A stretch of DNA of 26,387 nt from a virus. This document shows, piece by piece, positions 1 to 6,617 of the stretch. Numbering within the stretch: the first letter of the stretch is position 1; each line of letters starts with the position of its first letter. A program made the position numbers and the translations under genes. The stretch is from positions 1 through 26,387 of IMG/VR virus record IMGVR_UViG_3300026209_000702; one strand, given 5' to 3'. The notes below the pieces were generated by a model. The model was given only the letters and a program-made list of their open reading frames with translations, was not told the DNA's origin and made no database searches.

Positions 1-17
1 TTTATATAAACAGTGAA

Positions 18-44
18 AGGAGGATGCACAAAGTACATCCTCCT
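18..44 (-). terminator. Hairpin terminator after the MoxR-like gene
   Basis: A perfect 9-bp inverted repeat (AGGAGGATG / CATCCTCCT) with a 9-nt loop lies just past the stop of the MoxR-like gene. Read on the minus strand it is followed by a moderately U-rich tail (TTCACTGTTTATAT). A second GC-rich hairpin (AGCCGG / CCGGCT, 53-72) lies immediately upstream and overlaps the stop codon. Both fit the end of the leftmost minus-strand transcript. The U tract is imperfect, so efficiency is uncertain. Confidence 0.6.
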
Positions 45-70
45 CAGGAGACAGCCGGAGTGGCGCCCGG

Positions 71-1174
71 CTACGCTTCGATAATTAACTTACCGAACCG
101 TTCAAAAAATTCTTTAAAGTTTGACAACTTCCTGTGATCGAATGGTAGTCCGTAACTCTTAAGTGCCATCCTTGCACCAAATATAGTCATCTCAGTATTG
201 AAGTTGTCCATCATAAACTGGATAAAGTTTCCTGCTTTTACATGCCACTCATCCATTTTCTTTTCCTTCTGTGCAGTTTCGCAGGACTCTTTAAGTTCGT
301 AACACATACCGGTTGTCAATGCATACTGTCCGGAAGTTTCAATGTTAGCACCTGACTTAACCTTGCCATCCAAAATGTCTTGTGGAAGTGGCAAGTGAGC
401 TTTTTGGTTTCTGTGAGTTTGAAACTTAGTTGCAACCCCTTCTCCAACACAACCGGATACCATGTCCATTTCGAGTGTCCTGTCGCTCTCTTCGGCGTTT
501 TCAGTATCACTGTCATACATGAGTTCACTTACAAAAGACCAACTACGTGGAGTTGGAAATGCTTTAGTATCAGCCGCCGGATTAAAATCATACAAGTCCT
601 TCTTTTGGAACTGCAAATACCCAATAACGTCTGGGTGAATTTGGTTTTCTACTGCCCAGTCAAACCAGCAAGTAAAGTCAACCTTAATTTCCAAGTGGAT
701 GAAACGGTTTGCCAACGGCTTTGGCATTCGGTAAGTAACCCCTTTATCAGTTTCGCGGTTCCCTGCCGCAATTAAAAGTACATTGTCTGGTAACTTGTAG
801 GATCCAATTTTTCTGTCCAAAATCAACTGGTAAGCCGCCGCCTGTACACTCGGAGCCGCTCCGTTAACTTCATCTAAAAATACTATTGCGGTGGACTTAG
901 GATCGGTTGGAAGTTCTGCTGGTGGTGCCCATTCCATTTTGCCAGTTTTGGCATTGTAAAAAGGCATACCTTTAATATCGGTAGGTTCCCAAAGTGGTAA
1001 GCGAATGTCTACAACATCTCGTTTTAAAAGTGCCCCTAGCATTCTAACTAAATCGGATTTGCCAATTCCTGGTGCACCCCAAAGCATGAGTGGACGTTTA
1101 ATTCTAAACGCCTTCTTAGCAATTTGCTCTGCTTGCTTCAGTGTTACTGTCCTTGTGTCTATTGCTACTGCCAT
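71..1174 (-). CDS. MoxR-family AAA+ ATPase
   Basis: A 367-residue AAA+ ATPase of the MoxR type. Walker A is GAPGIGKS (residues 33-40) and Walker B is IVFLDEVN (97-104), followed by the sensor-1-like stretch LLIAAGN. The strand LPLWEPTDIKGMPFY between them is typical of MoxR-like proteins that act as metal-insertion or complex-remodelling chaperones, usually with a VWA-domain partner. No VWA partner is in this window, and a terminator follows, so any partner lies elsewhere. The start ATG at 1174 has a good Shine-Dalgarno (GGAG) and its own TTGACC/TATAAT promoter. A CobS-type chelatase subunit is a related alternative. The family call is firm; the substrate is unknown. Confidence 0.85.
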   Translation of the reverse strand: MAVAIDTRTVTLKQAEQIAKKAFRIKRPLMLWGAPGIGKSDLVRMLGALLKRDVVDIRLPLWEPTDIKGMPFYNAKTGKMEWAPPAELPTDPKSTAIVFLDEVNGAAPSVQAAAYQLILDRKIGSYKLPDNVLLIAAGNRETDKGVTYRMPKPLANRFIHLEIKVDFTCWFDWAVENQIHPDVIGYLQFQKKDLYDFNPAADTKAFPTPRSWSFVSELMYDSDTENAEESDRTLEMDMVSGCVGEGVATKFQTHRNQKAHLPLPQDILDGKVKSGANIETSGQYALTTGMCYELKESCETAQKEKKMDEWHVKAGNFIQFMMDNFNTEMTIFGARMALKSYGLPFDHRKLSNFKEFFERFGKLIIEA

Positions 1175-1223
1175 TTTGTCTCCTTAGTTAAAATTAATGC
1201 CACTTAATTAACTTAATATAATA

Positions 1224-1252
1224 ATTATACGCTCTTGACTCCAAAAGGTCAA
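1224..1252 (-). promoter_or_regulatory. Sigma70-like promoter of the MoxR-like gene
   Basis: On the minus strand TTGACC (1252-1247) and TATAAT (1229-1224) are separated by exactly 17 nt, an almost perfect vegetative promoter. The -35 box overlaps the TGA stop of the upstream gene (1249-1251). The leader to the ATG is 49 nt and carries GGAG before the start. It closely resembles the promoter at 1511-1539. Confidence 0.8.
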
Positions 1253-1467
1253 CCTCTTTTTGCATTAAATTCTCTATCCCAACGATCCCAATGCTTATGA
1301 TTGTTGTCTAAAACTCGATTAGTTCGGATAATGTATGCCATGTTCTTATCCATCATTCTGTCACTTATTGGGGATTTTTCAAGCCCTTGCAGAAGCATAG
1401 TTTCTTCAACTTTTTCTGCTTTTCTTGTTTGTGCTTTTACGTATTGTATAAAAGTTAAATCCGCCAT
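1249..1467 (-). CDS. Small hypothetical protein
   Basis: A basic 72-residue protein of unknown function. No signal peptide or membrane segment is visible; the N-terminal half (residues 8-30) looks helical and charged. Start ATG at 1467 follows AAGGAGACAAG, the same ribosome-binding context as the next gene downstream. It has its own strong promoter and its stop lies inside the -35 box of the MoxR promoter, so the two genes are probably separate early units with the same timing. I do not recognise the family. Confidence 0.75.
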   Translation of the reverse strand: MADLTFIQYVKAQTRKAEKVEETMLLQGLEKSPISDRMMDKNMAYIIRTNRVLDNNHKHWDRWDREFNAKRG

Positions 1468-1501
1468 CTTGTCTCCTTGAAAAGTTAACTTATTAACTTA
1501 A

Positions 1502-1531
1502 TTTACAACTATTATACTATCTGCTTATAAA
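1502..1531 (+). promoter_or_regulatory. Possible divergent promoter for the usg-like gene
   Basis: On the plus strand TTTACA (1502-1507) and TATAAA (1526-1531) are 18 nt apart. They interleave with the minus-strand promoter at 1511-1539, so the two polymerases would compete. It is the only candidate seen for the lone plus-strand gene starting at 1567. AT-richness makes chance matches likely. Confidence 0.4.
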
Positions 1532-1539
1532 AAGGTCAA
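1511..1539 (-). promoter_or_regulatory. Sigma70-like promoter, twin of 1224-1252
   Basis: Minus-strand TTGACC (1539-1534), 17-nt spacer, TATAAT (1516-1511), then a 43-nt leader to the ATG at 1467. The boxes, the spacer length, the AAGTTAAT tract in the leader and the AGGAGACAA ribosome-binding segment match the MoxR promoter cassette. Confidence 0.8.
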
Positions 1540-1566
1540 CCGGTAAATATAGAAAATTAGGATATT

Positions 1567-1821
1567 ATGGCAGAAATTTTATTAAATAAATGGACTTTAG
1601 CAACTGTACGGGTAATCTATCATATACCTGATTACATACATATTCTTAACGAATTTGCATGGCAAACAGAAGACGAGATACCCGATTATCCCAGAATTCA
1701 AAGGTTTTTAAATTATTGGGATAAACATATCGACGGACCGATTAAAGATGTTTACATATATGACCACGACGCATTGCGAGGTACTGTTAGACATGTTGAT
1801 CGTAGGTTTAAGTTAAACTAA
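1567..1821 (+). CDS. usg: Usg-like family protein
   Basis: An 84-residue protein on the plus strand, the only plus-strand gene seen. From memory it matches the Usg-like family (Pfam PF06233) almost end to end: an LxTAxxIYxxPD start, the WQ-xxD-xxPD-xP centre (FAWQTEDEIPDYPRIQRF), then FLxYWDxxIDGPI and the C-terminal RxVDxxFxLN. The family is short (about 90 residues), of unknown function, and known to me mainly from alphaproteobacteria, where usg sits near trpF. Start ATG at 1567 follows AGGATATT. The 3' end overlaps the convergent gene by 4 nt. It is probably a host-derived auxiliary gene; its role in the phage is unknown. Confidence 0.75.
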   Translation: MAEILLNKWTLATVRVIYHIPDYIHILNEFAWQTEDEIPDYPRIQRFLNYWDKHIDGPIKDVYIYDHDALRGTVRHVDRRFKLN

Positions 1822-2198
1822 ATTTTAGCATTACACCATGCATTTATATCTCCATCATATAGTTTGAGATCAAATACATCGGTAGCACCAAACATTGTTA
1901 TTTCACGCCGTGTTAAGTAATACGGCCAATATAAATTTCTATCTAATAAAATTAGATTCTTACCTTTAACTTCATTTTTGATTTTTATTGTTGACGAGTC
2001 GTAGAGTCTTTTACAGACTTTATAGCCATAAGGGGTTAGGCGCAAACCCGAGCCATTTGGCCTATAATTGTCGAATATAAGTCGAGGTTTGGGGGGTTCG
2101 ATATGGTCCTCTAGGACACGAATGTCTTCGAGGACTTTAATCTGAATTTGATGAGGCTCAACTTTGTTGTGAGCATGGGCAGTCGCATTTGCAATCAT
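1818..2198 (-). CDS. Conserved hypothetical phage protein
   Basis: A 126-residue protein. The C-terminal two thirds (GLRLTPYGYKVCKRLY onward, then LLDRNLYWPYYLT and MFGATDVFDLKLYDGDI) look like a compact conserved domain that I associate with T4-like marine phages but cannot name. The N-terminal 35 residues are low-complexity and include two KVLEDI/RVLEDH-like segments. The ATG at 2198 lies inside the upstream Cys-rich ORF in another frame (41-nt overlap). No other ATG, GTG or TTG near it gives a better start, so translation is probably coupled. Confidence 0.65.
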   Translation of the reverse strand: MIANATAHAHNKVEPHQIQIKVLEDIRVLEDHIEPPKPRLIFDNYRPNGSGLRLTPYGYKVCKRLYDSSTIKIKNEVKGKNLILLDRNLYWPYYLTRREITMFGATDVFDLKLYDGDINAWCNAKI

Positions 2199-2265
2199 CT
2201 TTATGTGGACCGCCTACAGTACACTCACATATGTCGCACTTACATTCTGGGCAACATTTTTCCAT
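2158..2265 (-). CDS. Cys-rich, metallothionein-like mini-protein
   Basis: A 35-residue ORF with 10 cysteines (positions 4, 5, 8, 10, 13, 15, 25, 27, 29, 31), one histidine (21) and no aromatic residues. Most cysteines form C-x-C pairs (CKC, CEC, CKC, CDC, CPC), as in metallothioneins that hold Zn, Cu or Cd clusters. ATG at 2265 lies 3 nt after the stop of the two-TM gene, so it reads as part of the operon; the ribosome-binding site is weak. Its end overlaps the next gene in another frame. It has no close match that I know. Short length and the overlap keep certainty moderate. Confidence 0.55.
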   Translation of the reverse strand: MEKCCPECKCDICECTVGGPHKDDCKCDCPCSQQS

Positions 2266-2268
2266 ATT

Positions 2269-2568
2269 TTATTTCCCGTTAATAACGTCTGCTTCTTGCA
2301 GGGCTTGTGCTTCATTAATTTCTGGATCGTCTTTCTCTTTAAACCAATAATCGGTTGTTTTCGCTAAGACCGCTACATAAGCACCTAACAAAATATTCAA
2401 TAAGTCTCGTGCTTCTTGTGGTAATGTAGCGAAAAACAATAATCCAACTAATCCTAAAAAGGTTAAAACGATTATCATTGATAGCGAGTATCTAGCAAAC
2501 CAGTTCCGACTTCGTCTGCTTTCTAAATTATCATGTTTTTTTGTACTATCCACCATTTCTTCTGCCAT
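2269..2568 (-). CDS. Two-TM membrane protein, possibly holin-like
   Basis: A 99-residue protein with a charged N-terminus (residues 1-27), TM1 at about 29-48 (SMIIVLTFLGLVGLLFFATL), a short acidic loop, TM2 at about 55-70 (LNILLGAYVAVLAKT) and a charged C-terminal tail. Two helices with charged ends suit a small holin or another envelope-acting phage protein. A clearer holin is present at 25332-25796, so a lysis role here is only a possibility. It sits between a secreted protein gene and the Cys-rich ORF. Confidence 0.6.
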   Translation of the reverse strand: MAEEMVDSTKKHDNLESRRSRNWFARYSLSMIIVLTFLGLVGLLFFATLPQEARDLLNILLGAYVAVLAKTTDYWFKEKDDPEINEAQALQEADVINGK

Positions 2569-2598
2569 AATATTTTTTCTATTATTGTTATAATATCA

Positions 2599-3159
2599 TT
2601 ATTTATTAATTAAATCGCCCCAAGTTGGTTGATCCTTGGTGGGTTCGACTACTTCTGGGTCTGCTTCTACTTCTTCCAACGGCGGTGCTTTTTCAACTTT
2701 CATTGGAATTTCAATGTTGTTACTTTTATTATCTGATGTTGTTGCATTATCGCCTCCAAGGTTGATATATGCTTTCTTTACTTCGTCGCCCATTGAACCA
2801 TTTAGTATACATTTCTTACTAAGTTCTGCTATATAAACATCAGATGTACCTTCAAGGGTAAATTTTGAATAATCTTCTTGGCATGGGTAATCTGTTCGTA
2901 TAGCATCGGTTACACATGAACAATGGTTCATTCCTAAGAATGGTTGTATAGGTGCTCCCCAAGAGGTTATGCTTTGTTTATTCATGGCTTTAAAACATTC
3001 ATTCACCATAAATGTTACTGGACCTGAACTCCAATTCAGGGGATACTGACATTTTTTATCCTTACCATCAGCAAGGATTGGCACCATTAAGAAACATAAT
3101 AGTGCCGTAATCCATCTAGCGACTTTTACCTGGAGGTTGTAACTTTCCTTGTTTGTCAT
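2599..3159 (-). CDS. Predicted secreted Cys-containing protein
   Basis: A 186-residue protein with a hydrophobic N-terminal segment (residues 15-30, ARWITALLCFLMVPILADG) that looks like a signal peptide or anchor. The following region has about seven cysteines (KKCQYP, NECF, HCSCV, YPCQ, KKCIL), suggesting disulfides in the periplasm. The last 40 residues are acidic and proline-rich and contain EEVEADPEV, encoded by a 27-bp exact repeat also found at 6911-6937. The gene starts 44 nt inside the HtrA-like gene, so the two are probably co-translated and may act together in the periplasm. Family unknown. Confidence 0.65.
   Translation of the reverse strand: MTNKESYNLQVKVARWITALLCFLMVPILADGKDKKCQYPLNWSSGPVTFMVNECFKAMNKQSITSWGAPIQPFLGMNHCSCVTDAIRTDYPCQEDYSKFTLEGTSDVYIAELSKKCILNGSMGDEVKKAYINLGGDNATTSDNKSNNIEIPMKVEKAPPLEEVEADPEVVEPTKDQPTWGDLINK
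2650..2676. repeat. 27-bp exact repeat, copy 1
   Basis: The 27-bp run beginning TACTTCTGGGTCTGCTTCTA is identical to 6911-6937. In both places it is read in the same frame, giving EEVEADPEV near the C-terminus of otherwise unrelated proteins. Here it lies in the acidic tail of the secreted protein. Confidence 0.85.
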
Positions 3160-4186
3160 ATAATTCGCCTGCTCGTATTTCCAATTTTCTCAACGTAACT
3201 TTAACATTTTTGTTAAGTTTATCTCTTATTATTAAGAGATTTATTGTTTCGCCTACCTTCTTTTTTCGTACAACGTTTGTTAAATCTTCTTGACGGTTGA
3301 CTGCATTTCCATCTACACCTATTATTATATCAAAGTATTGGAGACCTTCTGGCATTTCGCCTAAAGGTGCAATCAGACATCCAAAAATATTTGGAATAGT
3401 AATATTAGCCTCTTTAACTTCGGGCATCTCTTTTACTGTATCTAAATTTAATGGATTTAGATTAACTAATCGAACGCCAATGTATGCTCGTACAAATTCT
3501 TTACCTTCTTTAATAACATCAACAATTTCTTTTGCATCATCTTTACGTATCGACAATGCCATGCCTATATTTGTTTTAGGTTGTATTGGCGACGGATTAA
3601 TTATCATCGCATTAACACCAATAACCTTCCCTGCTGTATTAACTAAAGGTCCTCCTGAGTTACCATGATTTATTGCTACATCGGTTTGAAGTAATCGAAC
3701 ATAAGGTGATCTTATAATTCTTTCTGTATTACTTACAATACCTTTTGATACAGACCAAACCATGCCAAATGGATGACCTACTGCAAATACATCCATACCA
3801 TCCCATAATTCTTCTTCGGACCATTCTAAGTAAGGTAATGGTTTTTTACGTTTTGGTATGTGTATTACTGCTAAATCCGATAATGGATCTTTACCAATAA
3901 TTTCAACTTTATAAATATTCCAATCGTCTTTGTCATAAAATGCAAGTTTTAATTCATCTGCATTATGTATGCAATGATAATTGGTTACTATATGTCTTTT
4001 TTCATTAATAACAAATCCACTACACATACCAGATCCTTCTGGATTGCGTACAGAAAGGTTATTATTGCTCTTCATTAGTATAAAGACGGTAGCCGCCTTT
4101 ACACGGTCTACTATTTCTTTATTGAGACCTGCCCATGCGATTGAAGCAACACAGAGGGCAAGTGCCACTGTGGTTAGTTTTTTCAC
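3116..4186 (-). CDS. HtrA/DegP-like trypsin-type serine protease
   Basis: A 356-residue periplasmic protease. Residues 1-19 form a signal peptide (KKLTTVALALCVASIAWA). The catalytic triad is visible: His71 (VTNYHCIH), Asp104 (DPLSDLAVI) and Ser177 (NHGNSGGPL), the standard HtrA arrangement. Residues from about 235 to 335 form one PDZ-like domain (IGVRLV, then a GEMPEGLQYFDIIIGVDG loop and a VRKKKVGETINLLIIRD strand). One PDZ is fewer than the two in DegP, as in DegS. The start is GTG at 4186 with AGGAG upstream; the nearby ATG at 4190 is out of frame. It may help quality control or envelope remodelling during infection. Confidence 0.9.
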   Translation of the reverse strand: MKKLTTVALALCVASIAWAGLNKEIVDRVKAATVFILMKSNNNLSVRNPEGSGMCSGFVINEKRHIVTNYHCIHNADELKLAFYDKDDWNIYKVEIIGKDPLSDLAVIHIPKRKKPLPYLEWSEEELWDGMDVFAVGHPFGMVWSVSKGIVSNTERIIRSPYVRLLQTDVAINHGNSGGPLVNTAGKVIGVNAMIINPSPIQPKTNIGMALSIRKDDAKEIVDVIKEGKEFVRAYIGVRLVNLNPLNLDTVKEMPEVKEANITIPNIFGCLIAPLGEMPEGLQYFDIIIGVDGNAVNRQEDLTNVVRKKKVGETINLLIIRDKLNKNVKVTLRKLEIRAGELYDKQGKLQPPGKSR

Positions 4187-4195
4187 TCATATCTC

Positions 4196-5152
4196 CTACT
4201 CGTGTCCTCGATTAAGGTACCGAACATGTTCGTTAACTTGTTCGCCACATCGTGTTAGACTGTACTTTCCGCAGAATTTCATAAAGTGAATTCCAACCAT
4301 GGGAACCTTTTTTGGTTCAACCTCGTTGATACATCCTTCCAATGCTTCTCTTATGTTTTTGGGTTGGTTGGTCAAGTCTATCAATTGTTTGTTTTCTAAA
4401 TAAGCGTCTATTACTTTACGCTCGTTATTGTCATGGTCAACCCAACGTTGTAACATTAAGTTATTCCATGCAAATCCTTTGCTATTTCTATCGTCAAAAG
4501 CCTCTAATAGCCCAATTTGTTTTTTCGTACTCTTTGTACGTACACCTGGGTAGGCTGATTTAACATTATCAGATGAATCGCCTCTCATACATTTTTCGAA
4601 TAATAACCATTCAGGATCAGGTGTATCTTTAAGTTTATTTCCTTTATCATCAAAATAACCTTCCAATTTAATAAGGTTATTTGTTATACCGTTGTATATT
4701 TCAACATTAGGATTAATTAATTGTAAATAATCACTATCACTGCTTACGATAACATGTTTTTTATCTGGAAACTTTTGTGCCCAAGCCGCAATTAAATCGT
4801 CTGCTTCCATTTCGGGATGGTGCAATACAGTACAATTTGATTTACTTTTAAAAAATTCTAATGTATCGTCCAATGCATCAAAAAGCATCTGTACTTCTCG
4901 TAATTCTTTAGTTGATGCTTGTGCTTGTAATTCTTTGCGGTTTGCTTTATATATTGGATATACTGTTTTACGCCAACTTCGTCCTTCCGACGCAATAATA
5001 ACATGTCCGCCAAACTTCTTGCTGACATAATTTATACTGGAAAATAGAATATGTAAACACATACCTATTTTTGTTTCAACATCTGGTCCTCTTGACACAT
5101 GTTTTGCTCTATGAAACATGTTATGTAAATCTACAAGAATGTAATCAGTCAT
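4196..5152 (-). CDS. 5'-3' exonuclease / T4 RNase H-like FEN nuclease
   Basis: A PIN/FEN-superfamily 5' nuclease of 318 residues. Acidic metal ligands in order: Asp8 (ILVDLHN), Glu116/Asp118/Asp119 (MEADDLIAAW), Asp139/Asp141 (SSDSDYLQL), Asp192/Asp195 (GDSSDN). The YPIYKANRK stretch is the usual basic arch segment. In T4 the equivalent RNase H removes RNA primers from Okazaki fragments, which fits a phage with its own polymerase and clamp. I prefer ATG at 5152, 4 nt after the previous stop, because the family fold begins there. An in-frame ATG at 5170 would add six residues and overlap the preceding gene by 14 nt. Confidence 0.9.
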   Translation of the reverse strand: MTDYILVDLHNMFHRAKHVSRGPDVETKIGMCLHILFSSINYVSKKFGGHVIIASEGRSWRKTVYPIYKANRKELQAQASTKELREVQMLFDALDDTLEFFKSKSNCTVLHHPEMEADDLIAAWAQKFPDKKHVIVSSDSDYLQLINPNVEIYNGITNNLIKLEGYFDDKGNKLKDTPDPEWLLFEKCMRGDSSDNVKSAYPGVRTKSTKKQIGLLEAFDDRNSKGFAWNNLMLQRWVDHDNNERKVIDAYLENKQLIDLTNQPKNIREALEGCINEVEPKKVPMVGIHFMKFCGKYSLTRCGEQVNEHVRYLNRGHE

Positions 5153-5156
5153 ATTA

Positions 5157-5453
5157 TTATCCGTTTGCATAAATTGATCGACAAAGTTCTGTTAACCATT
5201 CATCAATTATTTCCTCGTCATTACCTTCGAACCCATGTTCTTTAAGGTATCTAACAAAGTCATTATTCCAATCTAATTCAATAAAACCTTTACTTGGGTC
5301 ATCCGGGTTAAGATTTAAATCTATAACTTTAACCCACGGTTCACCTTTTTTATCCGCCTGTAATTTTTCTTTTGCTAAATCAGCATCCATTATTGGAGCC
5401 GGCAAAACTTTAGGCTTATCCTTTTTCTTTTTAAAAATATCTTTAAGTCCCAT
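5157..5453 (-). CDS. Conserved hypothetical T4-like phage protein
   Basis: A 98-residue protein. The first 20 residues are lysine-rich (GLKDIFKKKKDKPK); the rest is acidic and contains GEPWVKVIDLNLNPDDP, then GFIELDWNNDFVRYLKEHGF and a final helix EEIIDEWLTELCRSIY. I recall similar proteins in T4-like cyanophages, always uncharacterised. It lies between queE and the 5' nuclease gene, with 3 nt separating it from queE. No function can be assigned. Confidence 0.7.
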   Translation of the reverse strand: MGLKDIFKKKKDKPKVLPAPIMDADLAKEKLQADKKGEPWVKVIDLNLNPDDPSKGFIELDWNNDFVRYLKEHGFEGNDEEIIDEWLTELCRSIYANG

Positions 5454-5456
5454 TGT

Positions 5457-6299
5457 CTACGTTCCCCATGCATTGCCAAAAAGCCCTACATGTAGTCGAG
5501 GACTGAACTTAAAGCCATTTGCTAAACTTACATCAGCAACCTGTCGTTCAGTCAGGTTTAATGTTTCTTGTGTACCCCCTACTGGCATAAGATATACTGG
5601 AGTACTACTTGGTAGTTTATATTCGTTAAGTGCTTTTTTAACATCATATAAACATTGTTCGTCTTGGACAACGAATTTAAAAAACAATTCGCTATTCTTA
5701 ACCTTTCCATACATATTTACCACATCTGGTCTAATGGCTTTATCCCAAGGTTCACCGCTAATGCTTAGTTTTGCTGAACAGGCAAATGTTGTATAGAAGT
5801 TAGAGTTTTCAAGAAATTCTATAAATTGAGGTCTTAATTTTTGAGTTCCGTTTGTTTCAAACGTAATATGTTTTAAATCTTTTAACTTTTCATCACTGAG
5901 TAATTCTGGAAGTTGTTTTTGCCACATAAGTGGTTCTCCTCCAGTAATAACTAGATGTATATTTTCCCATTGTTTAGTTGGTGTAATGTCGATTAGTCGT
6001 TTTGCAACTAATGATGCTTCTTCGTAGGTTGTTAAATGCATGTATTCTTTTGCCCAAGTGGCACTAGAATCACAACCTATTGCTGGTACTGGTAAGTCAT
6101 TAAATGATTTGTATTCTTTTATCTTTGGATCAATTCGATGAGGCATCCATTCTTTTTTAATCCAGTTATTTGGATCCCTGCCCTGTCCAAATCCTCTACA
6201 TTCAAAGTTACAACCAAATAATCGCATAAAAACACTTGGTGTTCCTATCCATTTGCCTTCGCCTTGAATACTATAAAAAATCTCGCTGAATCGTATCAT
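5457..6299 (-). CDS. queE: QueE-like 7-carboxy-7-deazaguanine synthase
   Basis: A radical SAM enzyme of 280 residues. QueE converts 6-carboxytetrahydropterin to 7-carboxy-7-deazaguanine (CDG). The N-terminal FSEIFYSIQGEGKWIGTPSVF is the QueE signature. Later come VITGGEPLMW (SAM-binding GGE) and ITFETNGT. The cluster cysteines are Cys30 and Cys34 (GCNFEC) and, after a 41-residue insertion, Cys76 in GCDSSATW, which corresponds to the usual CDS-xxxW. The gene overlaps the RHH-like gene by 29 nt, and a promoter-like site lies 60 nt upstream. With FolE and the QueD-like gene it completes CDG synthesis. Confidence 0.9.
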   Translation of the reverse strand: MIRFSEIFYSIQGEGKWIGTPSVFMRLFGCNFECRGFGQGRDPNNWIKKEWMPHRIDPKIKEYKSFNDLPVPAIGCDSSATWAKEYMHLTTYEEASLVAKRLIDITPTKQWENIHLVITGGEPLMWQKQLPELLSDEKLKDLKHITFETNGTQKLRPQFIEFLENSNFYTTFACSAKLSISGEPWDKAIRPDVVNMYGKVKNSELFFKFVVQDEQCLYDVKKALNEYKLPSSTPVYLMPVGGTQETLNLTERQVADVSLANGFKFSPRLHVGLFGNAWGT

Positions 6300-6597
6300 G
6301 CATTATTTCGTTAATAAGATTGTTTAATGTGATATTTCTGCTATGAGCTTGCTTTGTTAAGTATAACAGATTTATATCCGAAAGGTCAATCTCTATTTTG
6401 CTGGTGTTTGAACCAATAAGAAATTCTGAAGTATGTTGATCGTACATTATTTCGCCTTCGGATGTTATGTTATTTGCGTTAATTGTAGTCGCTTGTTCCA
6501 TGCCTTCCTTTTCTTTTTTTAGTTTTGCTTTTTCCTCTTCTTCACGTTGAAGTTCAGGTAATCTTTCCTTGTACCACCAGTCTGCGGTGCTTCCCAT
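6271..6597 (-). CDS. Putative ribbon-helix-helix-like protein
   Basis: A 108-residue protein. Residues 1-35 are a charged helix (coiled-coil-like, Glu/Lys rich). The C-terminal part reads as a ribbon-helix-helix: strand SKIEIDLS, helix DINLLYLTKQAHSRN, turn and second helix ITLNNLINEIMHDTI. Such proteins are often DNA-binding regulators. The start ATG at 6597 has AAGGA 9 nt upstream. It sits between a structured GC-rich element and queE, overlapping queE by 29 nt, so it could regulate the local transcript. The fold is inferred from pattern only. Confidence 0.55.
   Translation of the reverse strand: MGSTADWWYKERLPELQREEEEKAKLKKEKEGMEQATTINANNITSEGEIMYDQHTSEFLIGSNTSKIEIDLSDINLLYLTKQAHSRNITLNNLINEIMHDTIQRDFL
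6360..6389 (-). promoter_or_regulatory. Possible internal promoter upstream of queE
   Basis: Minus-strand TTGACC (6389-6384) and TATACT (6365-6360) are 18 nt apart, 60 nt before the queE ATG. The -35 box and following TTT match the two promoters at the left end. It lies inside the RHH-like coding sequence, so it could be chance. Confidence 0.45.
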
Positions 6598-6617
6598 TCT
6601 TTGTTCCTTATAAAGAA

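Noticed and set aside
71-1174. Cobaltochelatase CobS
   Set aside because: Walker motifs and size fit MoxR broadly, but I see no CobS-specific feature and no partner genes.
1806-1818. GTTTAA-G-TTAAAC palindrome as a bidirectional terminator between convergent genes
   Set aside because: The stem is entirely weak (four A-T pairs of six) with a 1-nt loop, so it would not form a stable hairpin.
4221-4232. CGAACATGTTCG palindrome as a third operator site
   Set aside because: It lies inside the 5' nuclease coding sequence with no promoter nearby; similar AACATGTT strings at about 4753 and 5115 are also in coding DNA.
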